Source: Ectopseudomonas mendocina
GTDB lineage: Bacteria; Pseudomonadota; Gammaproteobacteria; Pseudomonadales; Pseudomonadaceae
NCBI RefSeq assembly: GCF_008041835.1
Contig: NZ_VRYE01000005.1
Span: 1 to 64,000 of the forward strand
Length of the DNA: 64,000 nucleotides
Direction: 5' to 3'
Below, piece by piece: positions 39,932 through 47,553 of the stretch. How positions within the stretch are numbered: the first letter of the stretch is position 1; every line of letters begins with the position of its first letter. Below the pieces are notes generated by a model. That model saw nothing but the letters and a program-made list of their open reading frames with translations. It was not told where the DNA came from and did no database searches. The position numbers and the translations under genes were made by a program.

Positions 39932-40615
39932 GTGCCCAGTCGTCGAGTCCTGCAAGGTGGTGCCAGCCTGGCCGCATTGGCAGCCCTGATGCCCTGGCTG
40001 CCGCCATCCGCCTTTGCCTCGGGCACCCTCCTGAAACGAACGATTCCCGGTAGTGGCGAGCTGTAGCCGGTGATCGGCCTGGGCACCTCGCGCACCCATG
40101 ACGTGGCAATGAGCGATGAGGCGCTACAGCCGTTGCGTGAGGTGCTGCAAACCCTGGTCAACGGCGGCGCCAGCCTGGTGGATACCGCACCCAGCTACGG
40201 GCGCGCCGAGGCGGTATGTGGCGCCTTGGTTGCCGAAGACGACATGCGCAAGAAGACCTTTCTCGCCAGCAAGGTATCTTCCAGCGGGCGTGCAGCGGGC
40301 GAGCGGCAGATCACAGCCAGCTTCGCGGCCCAGCGCACCGACGCCATCGACCTGATGCAGGTGCATAAGGCCTGGCCGGATCGTCAGCAACAGGTCATTC
40401 TGGCCGGCCGGCTGAGACCCTATCGCCATGCTGACATGCCCCACTACAGCGCCAGCGTGGTGCTGCAGGGTGATCGCATCAGTGTGCCCAGGCGCTACCG
40501 CGAGGCCTTCGCGCAATGGCGGCTGCGCGCCTACGACGAAAAAAGGCCCAGGGTGCAGGTCGAAGTCGCCTTCGGCCAGCGCCATGAGCCTTGGCTGGTT
40601 CGCGTCGATCAGTGA
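39932..40615 (+). pseudogene. Broken Tat-exported aldo/keto reductase with unrelated tail
   Basis: GTG 39932 follows AGGGGAG and starts a twin-arginine signal peptide (PSRRVLQGGASLAALAAL). In-frame TAG at 40064-40066 interrupts it just before VIGLGTSRTHD, the beginning of an aldo/keto reductase barrel; GASLVDTAPSYGRAE and DAIDLMQVHK follow in the same frame. After that point (about 40365) aldo/keto reductase similarity stops. The frame continues as an arginine-rich segment I do not recognise (RLRPYRHADMPHYSASVVL; RVQVEVAFGQRHEPW) to TGA 40615. So there is an internal stop plus a fusion or deletion that removed most of the barrel. Confidence 0.75.
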
Positions 40616-40656
40616 CGGCGCCAGTGCTTGTGGTGCTTCTTGTGTTTCTTGCCATG

Positions 40657-41055
40657 TTAGTGGCGGTGATGCTTGCCGCGACGGTCGTCGTCGTAGCTGG
40701 CGTTGCCCATGTGATTGCCTAGCGCACCACCGGCGCCGCCACCGACTGCTGCGCCCAAGATGCCACCTGTATTGCCGCCGACCTGCTGGCCGACGACGTT
40801 GCCGCCGGCTGCGCCCAGCGCACCACCAATGGCGGCTTCGGTGCGGCTGCGGCGATCGGCACCGACCATGCTGCCGGCTGCGCCACCAAGGCCGGCGCCA
40901 ACTGCCGCGCCGGTGTTGCCACCGACCTGCTGGCCGACCATGGCGCCCACCGCGCCACCCAGGGCACCGCCCAGGCCGGCTTCGGTATTGCCGGCAAAGG
41001 CGAAGCCGCCGCTGCTCAGGCCAAGGGAAAGAAACAACAGTTGCAGTGACTTCAT
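40657..41055 (-). CDS. Exported glycine-zipper protein
   Basis: This 132-aa protein has a signal peptide (MKSLQLLFLSLGLSSGGFAFA) and then two glycine-zipper repeats, each containing VGQQVGGNTG (first near residues 41-50, second near 90-100) with GxxxG spacing, ending in a short polar tail DDDRRGKHHRH. Glycine-zipper proteins pack helices in or on membranes; the job of this one is unknown. GAGG lies 6 bases before ATG 41055. A TAA ends it, but the same frame then continues for 15 codons rich in His and Lys (KKHKKHHKH), so the present stop may be a truncation. Confidence 0.8.
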   Translation of the reverse strand: MKSLQLLFLSLGLSSGGFAFAGNTEAGLGGALGGAVGAMVGQQVGGNTGAAVGAGLGGAAGSMVGADRRSRTEAAIGGALGAAGGNVVGQQVGGNTGGILGAAVGGGAGGALGNHMGNASYDDDRRGKHHRH

Positions 41056-41133
41056 GAGAACCTCGTGCAGGAGTCGCTGGATCGACGTTATGCCATTGAC
41101 CCGCGACTGTGGCACGAGGTTCCGGGCCGCTGG

Positions 41134-43473
41134 TCAGCTCAGTGCGCTGCTGCCCAGCAGATTGCCGTTGCTGGCGGCCTGCAGGCGAATGGCAACGAAC
41201 TTGGAGGTCGGAGTGCTGCTGCCGACGCCGGCACTTTCCAGCGGTACCAGTGGGTTGGCCTCTGGGAAGTAGGCGGCAGCCTGGCCGGCCGGGATGTCGA
41301 AGGCGAGCAGGGTGAAACCGTTCACCCGGCGTTCGATGCCGTCGTTCCACAACGAGCGAATATCCACCTTCTGGCCGGGCTTGAAGCCCAGGCGCAGGAT
41401 GTCTGCTTCGTTGGCGAAGAGCACGTCGCGCTGGCCGCGCACGCCGCGGTAGCGGTCGTCGAGGCCATACACCGTGGTGTTGTACTGATCGTGCGAGCGC
41501 AGGGTCTGCAGGATCAGATCCGGCGTTTCACCGCTTTCGCGCACCTGTGGCGGCAGCAGGTCGTCGAGCAGCGCGTTGGCCTTGAAGTTGGCTTTGCCGG
41601 ACGCGGTTTTCCACTGCCGTGCGCCCGCCGAGTTGCCGAGGTAGAAGCCGCCAGGATGAGCGACGCGCTGGTTGAAGTCGTGGAAGCCGGGAATGGTGTC
41701 GGCGATCAGCTCGCGAATACGGTCGTAGTCGGCGATCAGTGCATCCCAGTCCACCGGATGGTTACCCAGGGTGGCCTTGGCGATACCGGCGATGATGGCC
41801 GGCTCCGAACGCATTTCGCTGCCGGCCAGCGGCTCGAGCTGGCCGTAGGAGGCGTGGATCATGCTGAACGAGTCTTCCACCGTCACCGCCTGCGGGCCGC
41901 TGGCCTGCAGGTCGATATCGGTACGGCCGAGGCACGGCAGGATCAGCGCGTCACGGCCGACGGTGAGGTGACTGCGGTTGAGCTTGGTGCTGATCTGCAC
42001 GGTGAGGTCGCAGCTTTGCAGCGCCTTGTGCGTGCGCGGGCTGTCCGGCGTGGCCTGGGCAAAGTTGCCGCCGAGGCCGATGAACACCTTGGCCTGGCCG
42101 TCGATCATGGCGTTGATCGCCTCGACCGTGTTGTGGCCGTTGGCGCGTGGCACCTTGAACTGGAAGCGTTTTTCCAGGGCATCGAGCAGCGTCACCGGCG
42201 GGCGGTCGTTGATGCCCATGGTGCGGTCGCCCTGTACGTTGCTGTGGCCGCGCACCGGGCACAGGCCGGCGCCGGGGCGGCCGAGGTTGCCGCGCAGCAG
42301 TTGCAGGTTGACGATTTCCTGGATGGTGGCCACCGAATGGTGGTGCTGGGTGATGCCCATGGCCCAGCAGATGATCACGCGCTTGGCGCGGCGGTACATG
42401 CGCGCCGCCTGTTCGATTTCCTGCAGGCTGAGGCCGGACTGGGCCTGCAGTGCTTCCCAGCTACAGTCGTCGAGCAACTGCAGGTAGGCCTCGACGCCGT
42501 CGGTATGCTCGGCGATGAAGGCATGATCGAACACTGCCGGTTCGCCCTTGGCCTGCGCCTCGCGCTCCCACTGCAGGAGGAACTTGGCGATGCCGCGCAG
42601 GGCTGCCATGTCGCCACCCAGCGCCGGACGGAAGAACGCGGTATTCAGCGGCTCGGAACCGTTGGTGAGCATCTCCAGCGCGTGCTGCGGATGCTGGAAA
42701 CGCTCCAGGCCACGCTCTTTCAGCGGGTTGAAGCAGACCACCTGCGCGCCGCGTTTGACCGCTTCACGCAGCGGCTCGAGCATGCGCGGGTGATTGGTGC
42801 CGGGGTTCTGCCCCAGCACGAAGATCGCATCGGCGTGCTCGAAGTCGTTGAAGGTCACGCTGCCCTTGCCGATCCCCACGCTTTGACCGAGGGCGACGCC
42901 GCTGGCTTCGTGACACATGTTCGAGCAGTCGGGGAAGTTGTTGGTGCCGTAGGCACGGACGAACAACTGGTAGAGAAACGCCGCCTCGTTGCTCGCCCGG
43001 CCGGAGGTGTAGAACTCGGCCTGATCCGGGCTGGGCAGCGCTTTGAGGTGCTCGGCGATCAGGGCGAAGGCTTCGTCCCAGCTGGTCTGCACGTAACGGT
43101 CGGTGCTGGCGTCATAGCGCATCGGGTGGGTCAGGCGACCCTGGTATTCGAGCCAGTAATCACTCTGTTCACGCAACTGGCTGACCGTATAGCGGGCGAA
43201 AAAGGCTGCGTCCACACGGCGCTTGGTGGCCTCCCAGTTGACCGCCTTGGCGCCGTTCTCGCAGAACTTGATGCGGCCATCCTCGGGCGAGTCGCCCCAG
43301 GCGCAGCCGGGGCAGTCGAAGCCGCCATTCTGGTTGGTCTTGAGCAGCGCGCGCAGGTTCTTGAACGGCTGCTTGCTGTCCAGCCAGAAGCGGGTGACGG
43401 CATTCAGCGCGCCCCAGCCGGCGGCCGGGCCTTTGTAAGGCTTGTAACGAGGGTTGACGGGTTGCAGGCTCAT
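41134..43473 (-). CDS. FdhF/YdeP-family molybdopterin oxidoreductase
   Basis: This 779-aa cytoplasmic oxidoreductase of the formate-dehydrogenase-alpha-like FdhF/YdeP family has N-terminal cysteines (CPGC at 54-57 and Cys71) for an iron-sulfur cluster. The molybdopterin domains contain SNMCHEASG (possible Mo-ligand Cys), GQNPGTNHPRM and WAMGITQHHHSVATIQEI. The C-terminal dinucleotide-binding domain has DVLFANEADI. Members of this family lack proven physiological substrates; acid resistance was proposed for YdeP. Its start overlaps the fdhD stop by 4 bases, and FdhD is the sulfurtransferase that such enzymes need. No other electron-transfer subunit is encoded nearby. Confidence 0.87.
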   Translation of the reverse strand: MSLQPVNPRYKPYKGPAAGWGALNAVTRFWLDSKQPFKNLRALLKTNQNGGFDCPGCAWGDSPEDGRIKFCENGAKAVNWEATKRRVDAAFFARYTVSQLREQSDYWLEYQGRLTHPMRYDASTDRYVQTSWDEAFALIAEHLKALPSPDQAEFYTSGRASNEAAFLYQLFVRAYGTNNFPDCSNMCHEASGVALGQSVGIGKGSVTFNDFEHADAIFVLGQNPGTNHPRMLEPLREAVKRGAQVVCFNPLKERGLERFQHPQHALEMLTNGSEPLNTAFFRPALGGDMAALRGIAKFLLQWEREAQAKGEPAVFDHAFIAEHTDGVEAYLQLLDDCSWEALQAQSGLSLQEIEQAARMYRRAKRVIICWAMGITQHHHSVATIQEIVNLQLLRGNLGRPGAGLCPVRGHSNVQGDRTMGINDRPPVTLLDALEKRFQFKVPRANGHNTVEAINAMIDGQAKVFIGLGGNFAQATPDSPRTHKALQSCDLTVQISTKLNRSHLTVGRDALILPCLGRTDIDLQASGPQAVTVEDSFSMIHASYGQLEPLAGSEMRSEPAIIAGIAKATLGNHPVDWDALIADYDRIRELIADTIPGFHDFNQRVAHPGGFYLGNSAGARQWKTASGKANFKANALLDDLLPPQVRESGETPDLILQTLRSHDQYNTTVYGLDDRYRGVRGQRDVLFANEADILRLGFKPGQKVDIRSLWNDGIERRVNGFTLLAFDIPAGQAAAYFPEANPLVPLESAGVGSSTPTSKFVAIRLQAASNGNLLGSSALS

Positions 43474-44285
43474 GGTCGTTCTTCTTCGTCAGGCGCGGGG
43501 CTGTAGACCCGCGGCGTGCTGTGATGAGGCAGATGGATGAGGTTGAGGCGGTGGCGCCGCGCCCACTCCACAGTCAGGGCGGTAGGCGCGGACAGGCTTA
43601 CCAGGGTACCGATGCCGGCACGTACCGCCTTGTGCAGCAACTCCAGGCTGCAGCGACTGGTGACCAGGGCGAAGCCGCCCAGGGTGTCGATACCTTCGCG
43701 GGCGAGGGCGCCGATCAGCTTGTCCAGCGCGTTGTGCCGGCCAATGTCTTCGCGGCACAGGCGAATCTCGCCGCTGGCGTCGATGAACAGGGCGGCATGC
43801 AGCGCGCCGCTGTGACGTGCCAGTTGCTGTTGCTCGCCAATGCGCTCACGCAGGCCGCTGAGGTGTGCCAGTGGCGGCAAGGTGGCGCCAGGCAGGGCGG
43901 TCAGGGCCGGTAGCGCCTGTTCCAGTGCATCCACACCGCACAGGCCACAACCACTGGTGCCAGCCATTTGCCGGCGTTGCTGCTTGAGCGCCCAGAAGGC
44001 ACGGCTGCTGACCTGCAAGCGGGCTTCGCGGCTGTCACCGAGGCCGCGCAACTGGATGTCATAGATGTCGTCGATTGACTTGATCAGGTCGTTGCCAAAA
44101 CTGAAGCCGACGGCAAAATCTTCCAGGTGATGGGGCGAAACCATCATCACCGCCTGGTTCAGGTCGTTGTAGCTGATCGCCAGGGCACATTCTTCGGCCA
44201 GTGCAGCGTGCTGCGCGCGACCGTCACCGAGTTCGGCGTAGGTATAGGCACTGGCAATGTGCGGCTGGGCGGCTGGCTTGGCCAT
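43470..44285 (-). CDS. fdhD: FdhD, sulfurtransferase for molybdoenzyme maturation
   Basis: This 271-aa protein carries the CGLCG motif (113-117) whose cysteines pass sulfur from IscS to the bis-MGD cofactor of formate-dehydrogenase-type enzymes. EDIGRHNALDKLIG is also typical of FdhD. The overlap with the oxidoreductase gene downstream implies coupled production. Confidence 0.93.
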   Translation of the reverse strand: MAKPAAQPHIASAYTYAELGDGRAQHAALAEECALAISYNDLNQAVMMVSPHHLEDFAVGFSFGNDLIKSIDDIYDIQLRGLGDSREARLQVSSRAFWALKQQRRQMAGTSGCGLCGVDALEQALPALTALPGATLPPLAHLSGLRERIGEQQQLARHSGALHAALFIDASGEIRLCREDIGRHNALDKLIGALAREGIDTLGGFALVTSRCSLELLHKAVRAGIGTLVSLSAPTALTVEWARRHRLNLIHLPHHSTPRVYSPAPDEEERP

Positions 44286-44382
44286 CGAGGCGCGCTCTGT
44301 GACAGATTGACACAGCTAAGCCTAGGCCCATGGGCGGGGAGCGTCTAATCGTTGGCTTTGATGTGTTGATCGAGCAAATCTA

Positions 44383-45270
44383 TCAAGCGTTCGCCAGCCA
44401 CTCTCGTGCCTCTTCGAAACAGGCTTGCGCGAGCGGTGAGGCAGGGGCGCCGCGGCGCATGATCAGGCCCTGAGGTGCCAGGGTATGAGCGTCCTCGATG
44501 GGTAGCAGGCGCAGATGACCGTCGGTCGGTGCACCGTCGGCCGGTAATGGCATGACGCTGCAGCACAGCCCGGCGCTGACCGCTTGAGTCAGGTGGTGCA
44601 CGGCATCGGCCTCCAGGCGTACCTGCGGGCTCAGGCCGCGAGCACGGAAGCTGTGATCGATGGACAGGCGAAAGTGCATGCCGGTGGAGAGCAGGCCCAG
44701 GGGCAGGTTGGCCAACTGCTCCCAGCGCAGGCTGCTGCTGACGAAGTGGAAATGCCGCTGATCATAGAGCAGGCCCATGCGTGCTTCGGCCAGCTCCAGG
44801 CTGGCGAAGTGCTCGCGGTCGAGGCGGTCAAGATAGGACAGGCCAAGGTCGAGCTGATTACGTACCAGCCCCTCGAGAATCTGATCGCTGCTCAGCGCGT
44901 GCAACTGGAAACGCAGCCCGGGGTGACGCTCGGCGAACAGACTGATCAGGCGCATCGGGTCGAAACTGGCCAGCGGCACCACGCCCAGGCGCAGGGTGCC
45001 CACCAGGTGCCCACGACAGGCGGCTGCTTCGGCGAGCAAGCCATCCTGCGCCGCTAGCAGGCTGCGTGCCCAGGCCAGAATGCGCTCGCCCTCGGCACTG
45101 AAACCCTCGAAGCGCTGGCCACGGCGCACCAGCTCCAGGCCCAATTCGTCTTCCAGCTGGCGCAGACGCATGGACAGCGTCGGCTGGGTGACGTGGCAGC
45201 GCGCAGCGGCCTGACCGAAGTGGCGGGTTTCGTCGAGGGCGACGAGGAACTTCAGTTGCTTGATGTCCAT
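44383..45270 (-). CDS. LysR-family transcriptional regulator
   Basis: This 295-aa regulator has an N-terminal winged helix-turn-helix (FLVALDETRHFGQAAARCHVTQPTLSMRLRQLE, residues about 8-40) and a periplasmic-binding-like effector domain (LVGTLRLGVVPLASFDPMRL; LSSDQILEGLVRNQLDLGLSYLD). It is transcribed toward fdhD and lies 8 bases downstream of the HAD gene stop. It is the likely regulator of fdhD-oxidoreductase by position. The effector is unknown. Confidence 0.88.
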   Translation of the reverse strand: MDIKQLKFLVALDETRHFGQAAARCHVTQPTLSMRLRQLEDELGLELVRRGQRFEGFSAEGERILAWARSLLAAQDGLLAEAAACRGHLVGTLRLGVVPLASFDPMRLISLFAERHPGLRFQLHALSSDQILEGLVRNQLDLGLSYLDRLDREHFASLELAEARMGLLYDQRHFHFVSSSLRWEQLANLPLGLLSTGMHFRLSIDHSFRARGLSPQVRLEADAVHHLTQAVSAGLCCSVMPLPADGAPTDGHLRLLPIEDAHTLAPQGLIMRRGAPASPLAQACFEEAREWLANA

Positions 45271-45278
45271 GGGCGTCC

Positions 45279-45941
45279 TCAGAGGTCGGCGATCAGGGTA
45301 CGGTAATCTTCGACTGCAGCAAATTCTTCGGTGTCTTTTGGGCCTGTCTGGCTATCGGGTTGGCGCACGGCGAGCAGATGGGCAACACCGAACCGGCCGG
45401 CGCTGCGCAGGATCGGCAGGCTGTCGTCGATGAACAGGCTGCGCGCGGGGTCGAAATCGACGTCCTGGCGCAGAGCGAACCAGAACTGCTGGTCCTCCTT
45501 GGGAAAGCCGTAGTCGTGAGAGCTGATCAGGCGTTCGAACCAGGGCGCCAGCTCGACGCGTTCCAGTTTCAGTGACAGTGAGTCGCGGTGCGCGTTGGTG
45601 ATCAGCACCACGCGCTTGCCAGCTTCGCGCAGGGCGCGCAGAAACAGTTCTGCATCGGTGCGCAGGGCGATCAGGTGCGCGACCTCGCGCTTGAGCTCGC
45701 GGATCGACAGCCGCAGCTCGCGGCTCCAGAAGTCGGTGCAGTACCAGTTCAGCGTACCGGCATGCTCGCGAAACAGCGGTAGCAGCTCGGCCTCGGCCAG
45801 CGCCAGGCTGACGCCATGGTGCTCGGCGTAGCGCTGCGGCAGGTGGGTGAGCCAGAAGTGGTTGTCGAAGTGCAGGTCGAGCAACGTGCCGTCCATGTCC
45901 AGCAGGACGGTGTCGATCTGCTGCCAGGGTAGTACGGGCAT
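45279..45941 (-). CDS. yrfG: HAD-family hydrolase, GMP/IMP nucleotidase YrfG-like
   Basis: This 220-aa HAD phosphatase has nucleophile motif LLDMDGTLLDL (Asp15, Asp17), motif II VVLITNAHRDSL, a lysine near FPKEDQQFW and acidic motif IDDSLPILR. E. coli YrfG dephosphorylates purine nucleotides; here the substrate is inferred from family. It starts divergent from nudE with 123 bases between. ATG 45941 matches the family start; ATG two codons upstream is an alternative. Confidence 0.85.
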   Translation of the reverse strand: MPVLPWQQIDTVLLDMDGTLLDLHFDNHFWLTHLPQRYAEHHGVSLALAEAELLPLFREHAGTLNWYCTDFWSRELRLSIRELKREVAHLIALRTDAELFLRALREAGKRVVLITNAHRDSLSLKLERVELAPWFERLISSHDYGFPKEDQQFWFALRQDVDFDPARSLFIDDSLPILRSAGRFGVAHLLAVRQPDSQTGPKDTEEFAAVEDYRTLIADL

Positions 45942-46064
45942 GCGCATCTCTCTGATCGGGAACAATTGTTCCGTAGCCTGTTTCGCCTTGATGCAATCTC
46001 GGCCACGGATAATGGCGAAAGCCGCTGTATGATAACCCGCTCGGTCCCGCCAAGGAGTCGCCTC

Positions 46065-46631
46065 ATGCGCCAAAAGCCCACGGTTCTCGCTCGCGAAATT
46101 GTCGCCAGCAGCCGTCTGTTTCGTGTCGAGGAAGTGCAGTTGCGCTTCTCCAACGGCACGGAGCGCACCTATGAGCGACTGGTCGGCAAGGGCTCGGGCT
46201 ACGGCGCGGTGATGGTGGTGGCGATGCTCGACGCCGAGCACGCGGTGCTGATCGAGGAGTATTGCGGCGGCACCGATGATTACCAGCTGTCGCTGCCCAA
46301 AGGCCTGATCGAGCCGGGTGAAGACGTGTTGGTGGCAGCCAACCGCGAGCTCAAGGAAGAGGCCGGTTTCGGCGCGCACGAACTGGAGTACATCACCGAA
46401 CTGAGCCTGTCGCCTGGTTACATGAGCCAGAAGATTCAGGTGGTGCTGGCGCGCAATCTGTATGAAGAGCGCCTGCCGGGTGACGAGCCCGAGCCGATGC
46501 GGGTCGACCGCATCAGCCTGCGCGAGCTGTCCAGCCTGGCCAAGCACGAACAGTTCAGTGAAGGCCGCGCACTGGCGGCGCTGTACCTGGTGCGCGACCT
46601 GCTGACTCAGCGCGGGGAGTACCGTCCATGA
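46065..46631 (+). CDS. nudE: ADP compounds hydrolase NudE (Nudix)
   Basis: This 188-aa Nudix hydrolase has a full Nudix box at residues 80-102 (GLIEPGEDVLVAANRELKEEAGFG; GX5EX7REUXEEXGU). NudE splits ADP-ribose, NADH and Ap3A-type compounds. AAGGAG lies 8 bases before ATG 46065. The stop overlaps the start of cysQ by 4 bases. Confidence 0.92.
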   Translation: MRQKPTVLAREIVASSRLFRVEEVQLRFSNGTERTYERLVGKGSGYGAVMVVAMLDAEHAVLIEEYCGGTDDYQLSLPKGLIEPGEDVLVAANRELKEEAGFGAHELEYITELSLSPGYMSQKIQVVLARNLYEERLPGDEPEPMRVDRISLRELSSLAKHEQFSEGRALAALYLVRDLLTQRGEYRP

Positions 46632-47446
46632 GCCATCCCTACATCCCCAAGGTGATCGAGCTGGTTCGCGCTGCCGGTGCCGCAACGCTGCCGTATTGGC
46701 GTAGCGATGTGGCCGTGACGGAAAAGGCCGATGCCTCGCCGGTGACCGCCGCCGACCTGGCTGCGCACCATATTCTGTTCGCTGGCCTGCAGGCGCTGGC
46801 GCCGGAGATTCCGGTGTTGTCGGAAGAAGCAGCGGATATTCCCTTGAGCGAGCGCTCGGCCTGGACGCGCTGGTGGTTGGTCGATCCGCTCGATGGCACC
46901 AAGGAATTTATCGCCGGGTCGGAAGAATTTACCGTCAACGTCGCGCTGATCGAGCGCGGCCGCGTGGTGTTCGGTGTGGTGGGTATTCCCGCCAATGGCC
47001 GCTGCTATTACGGCGGCGCTGGTCTGGGCGCCTGGTGTAGCGACGTGCCGGGCAAGGAGTATTCGATCAGCGTGCGCCTGGCGCCTGCGCAGGGTTTCAC
47101 CCTGGTAGCCAGCAAACGTCACTCCAGCGCCGCGCAGGAAACTCTGCTGGTGGGGCTTTCCGCGCGTTTCGGCGAGCCGGCGCTGGCCAATATCGGCAGT
47201 TCGCTGAAGTTCTGTCTGCTGGCCGAAGGCAATGCCGACTGCTACCCGCGTCTGGCGCCTACCTCGCAGTGGGACACCGCCGCGGCACAGGGCGTGCTGG
47301 AAGGGGCGGGTGGCGAAGTGCTGAATCTGGCCGGCGAAGTGCTGACCTACGAGGCGCGCGAATCCTTTCTCAACCCCTCGTTTCTGGCCTTGCCGGCCGC
47401 CGCCGAGTGGCGTGGCGAGCTGATCGAGCTGGCGCGTAGTCTGTAG
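46628..47446 (+). CDS. cysQ: 3'(2'),5'-bisphosphate nucleotidase CysQ
   Basis: This 272-aa inositol-monophosphatase-family enzyme removes the 3' phosphate of PAP, a product of sulfate assimilation. Metal and phosphate residues are in LSEEAADIP (Glu67-68 region), DPLDGTKEF (86-94) and the C-terminal TSQWDTAAAQGVLEGAGG. It is co-transcribed with nudE. A REP-like inverted repeat follows. Confidence 0.93.
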   Translation: MSHPYIPKVIELVRAAGAATLPYWRSDVAVTEKADASPVTAADLAAHHILFAGLQALAPEIPVLSEEAADIPLSERSAWTRWWLVDPLDGTKEFIAGSEEFTVNVALIERGRVVFGVVGIPANGRCYYGGAGLGAWCSDVPGKEYSISVRLAPAQGFTLVASKRHSSAAQETLLVGLSARFGEPALANIGSSLKFCLLAEGNADCYPRLAPTSQWDTAAAQGVLEGAGGEVLNLAGEVLTYEARESFLNPSFLALPAAAEWRGELIELARSL

Positions 47447-47462
47447 CCTTGACACTTTACCT

Positions 47463-47528
47463 GTAGGAGCGAGCTCTGCTCGCGAACCCTGGTGACCCAG
47501 AAGCTTCGCGAGCAGAGCTCGCTCCTAC
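47463..47528. repeat. REP-like inverted repeat between cysQ and fabY
   Basis: GTAGGAGCGAGCTCTGCTCGCGAA faces TTCGCGAGCAGAGCTCGCTCCTAC, a near-perfect long inverted repeat with 18 bases in the centre. It belongs to the GTAGGAGCG family of 11747 and 18041 and lies between convergent cysQ and fabY. Confidence 0.85.
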
Positions 47529-47553
47529 GGTTTGTGCGTCGTTGCTGCTTCGC

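Noticed and set aside
40124-41350. A 408-codon minus-strand frame across the glycine-zipper gene and aldo/keto remnant
   Set aside because: Mostly Arg/Ser/Gly-rich shadow of the glycine-zipper repeats in another frame; no start site or family.
41065-43506. An 813-codon plus-strand frame opposite the molybdopterin oxidoreductase
   Set aside because: Antisense shadow; the minus-strand protein has full family motifs and coupled neighbours.
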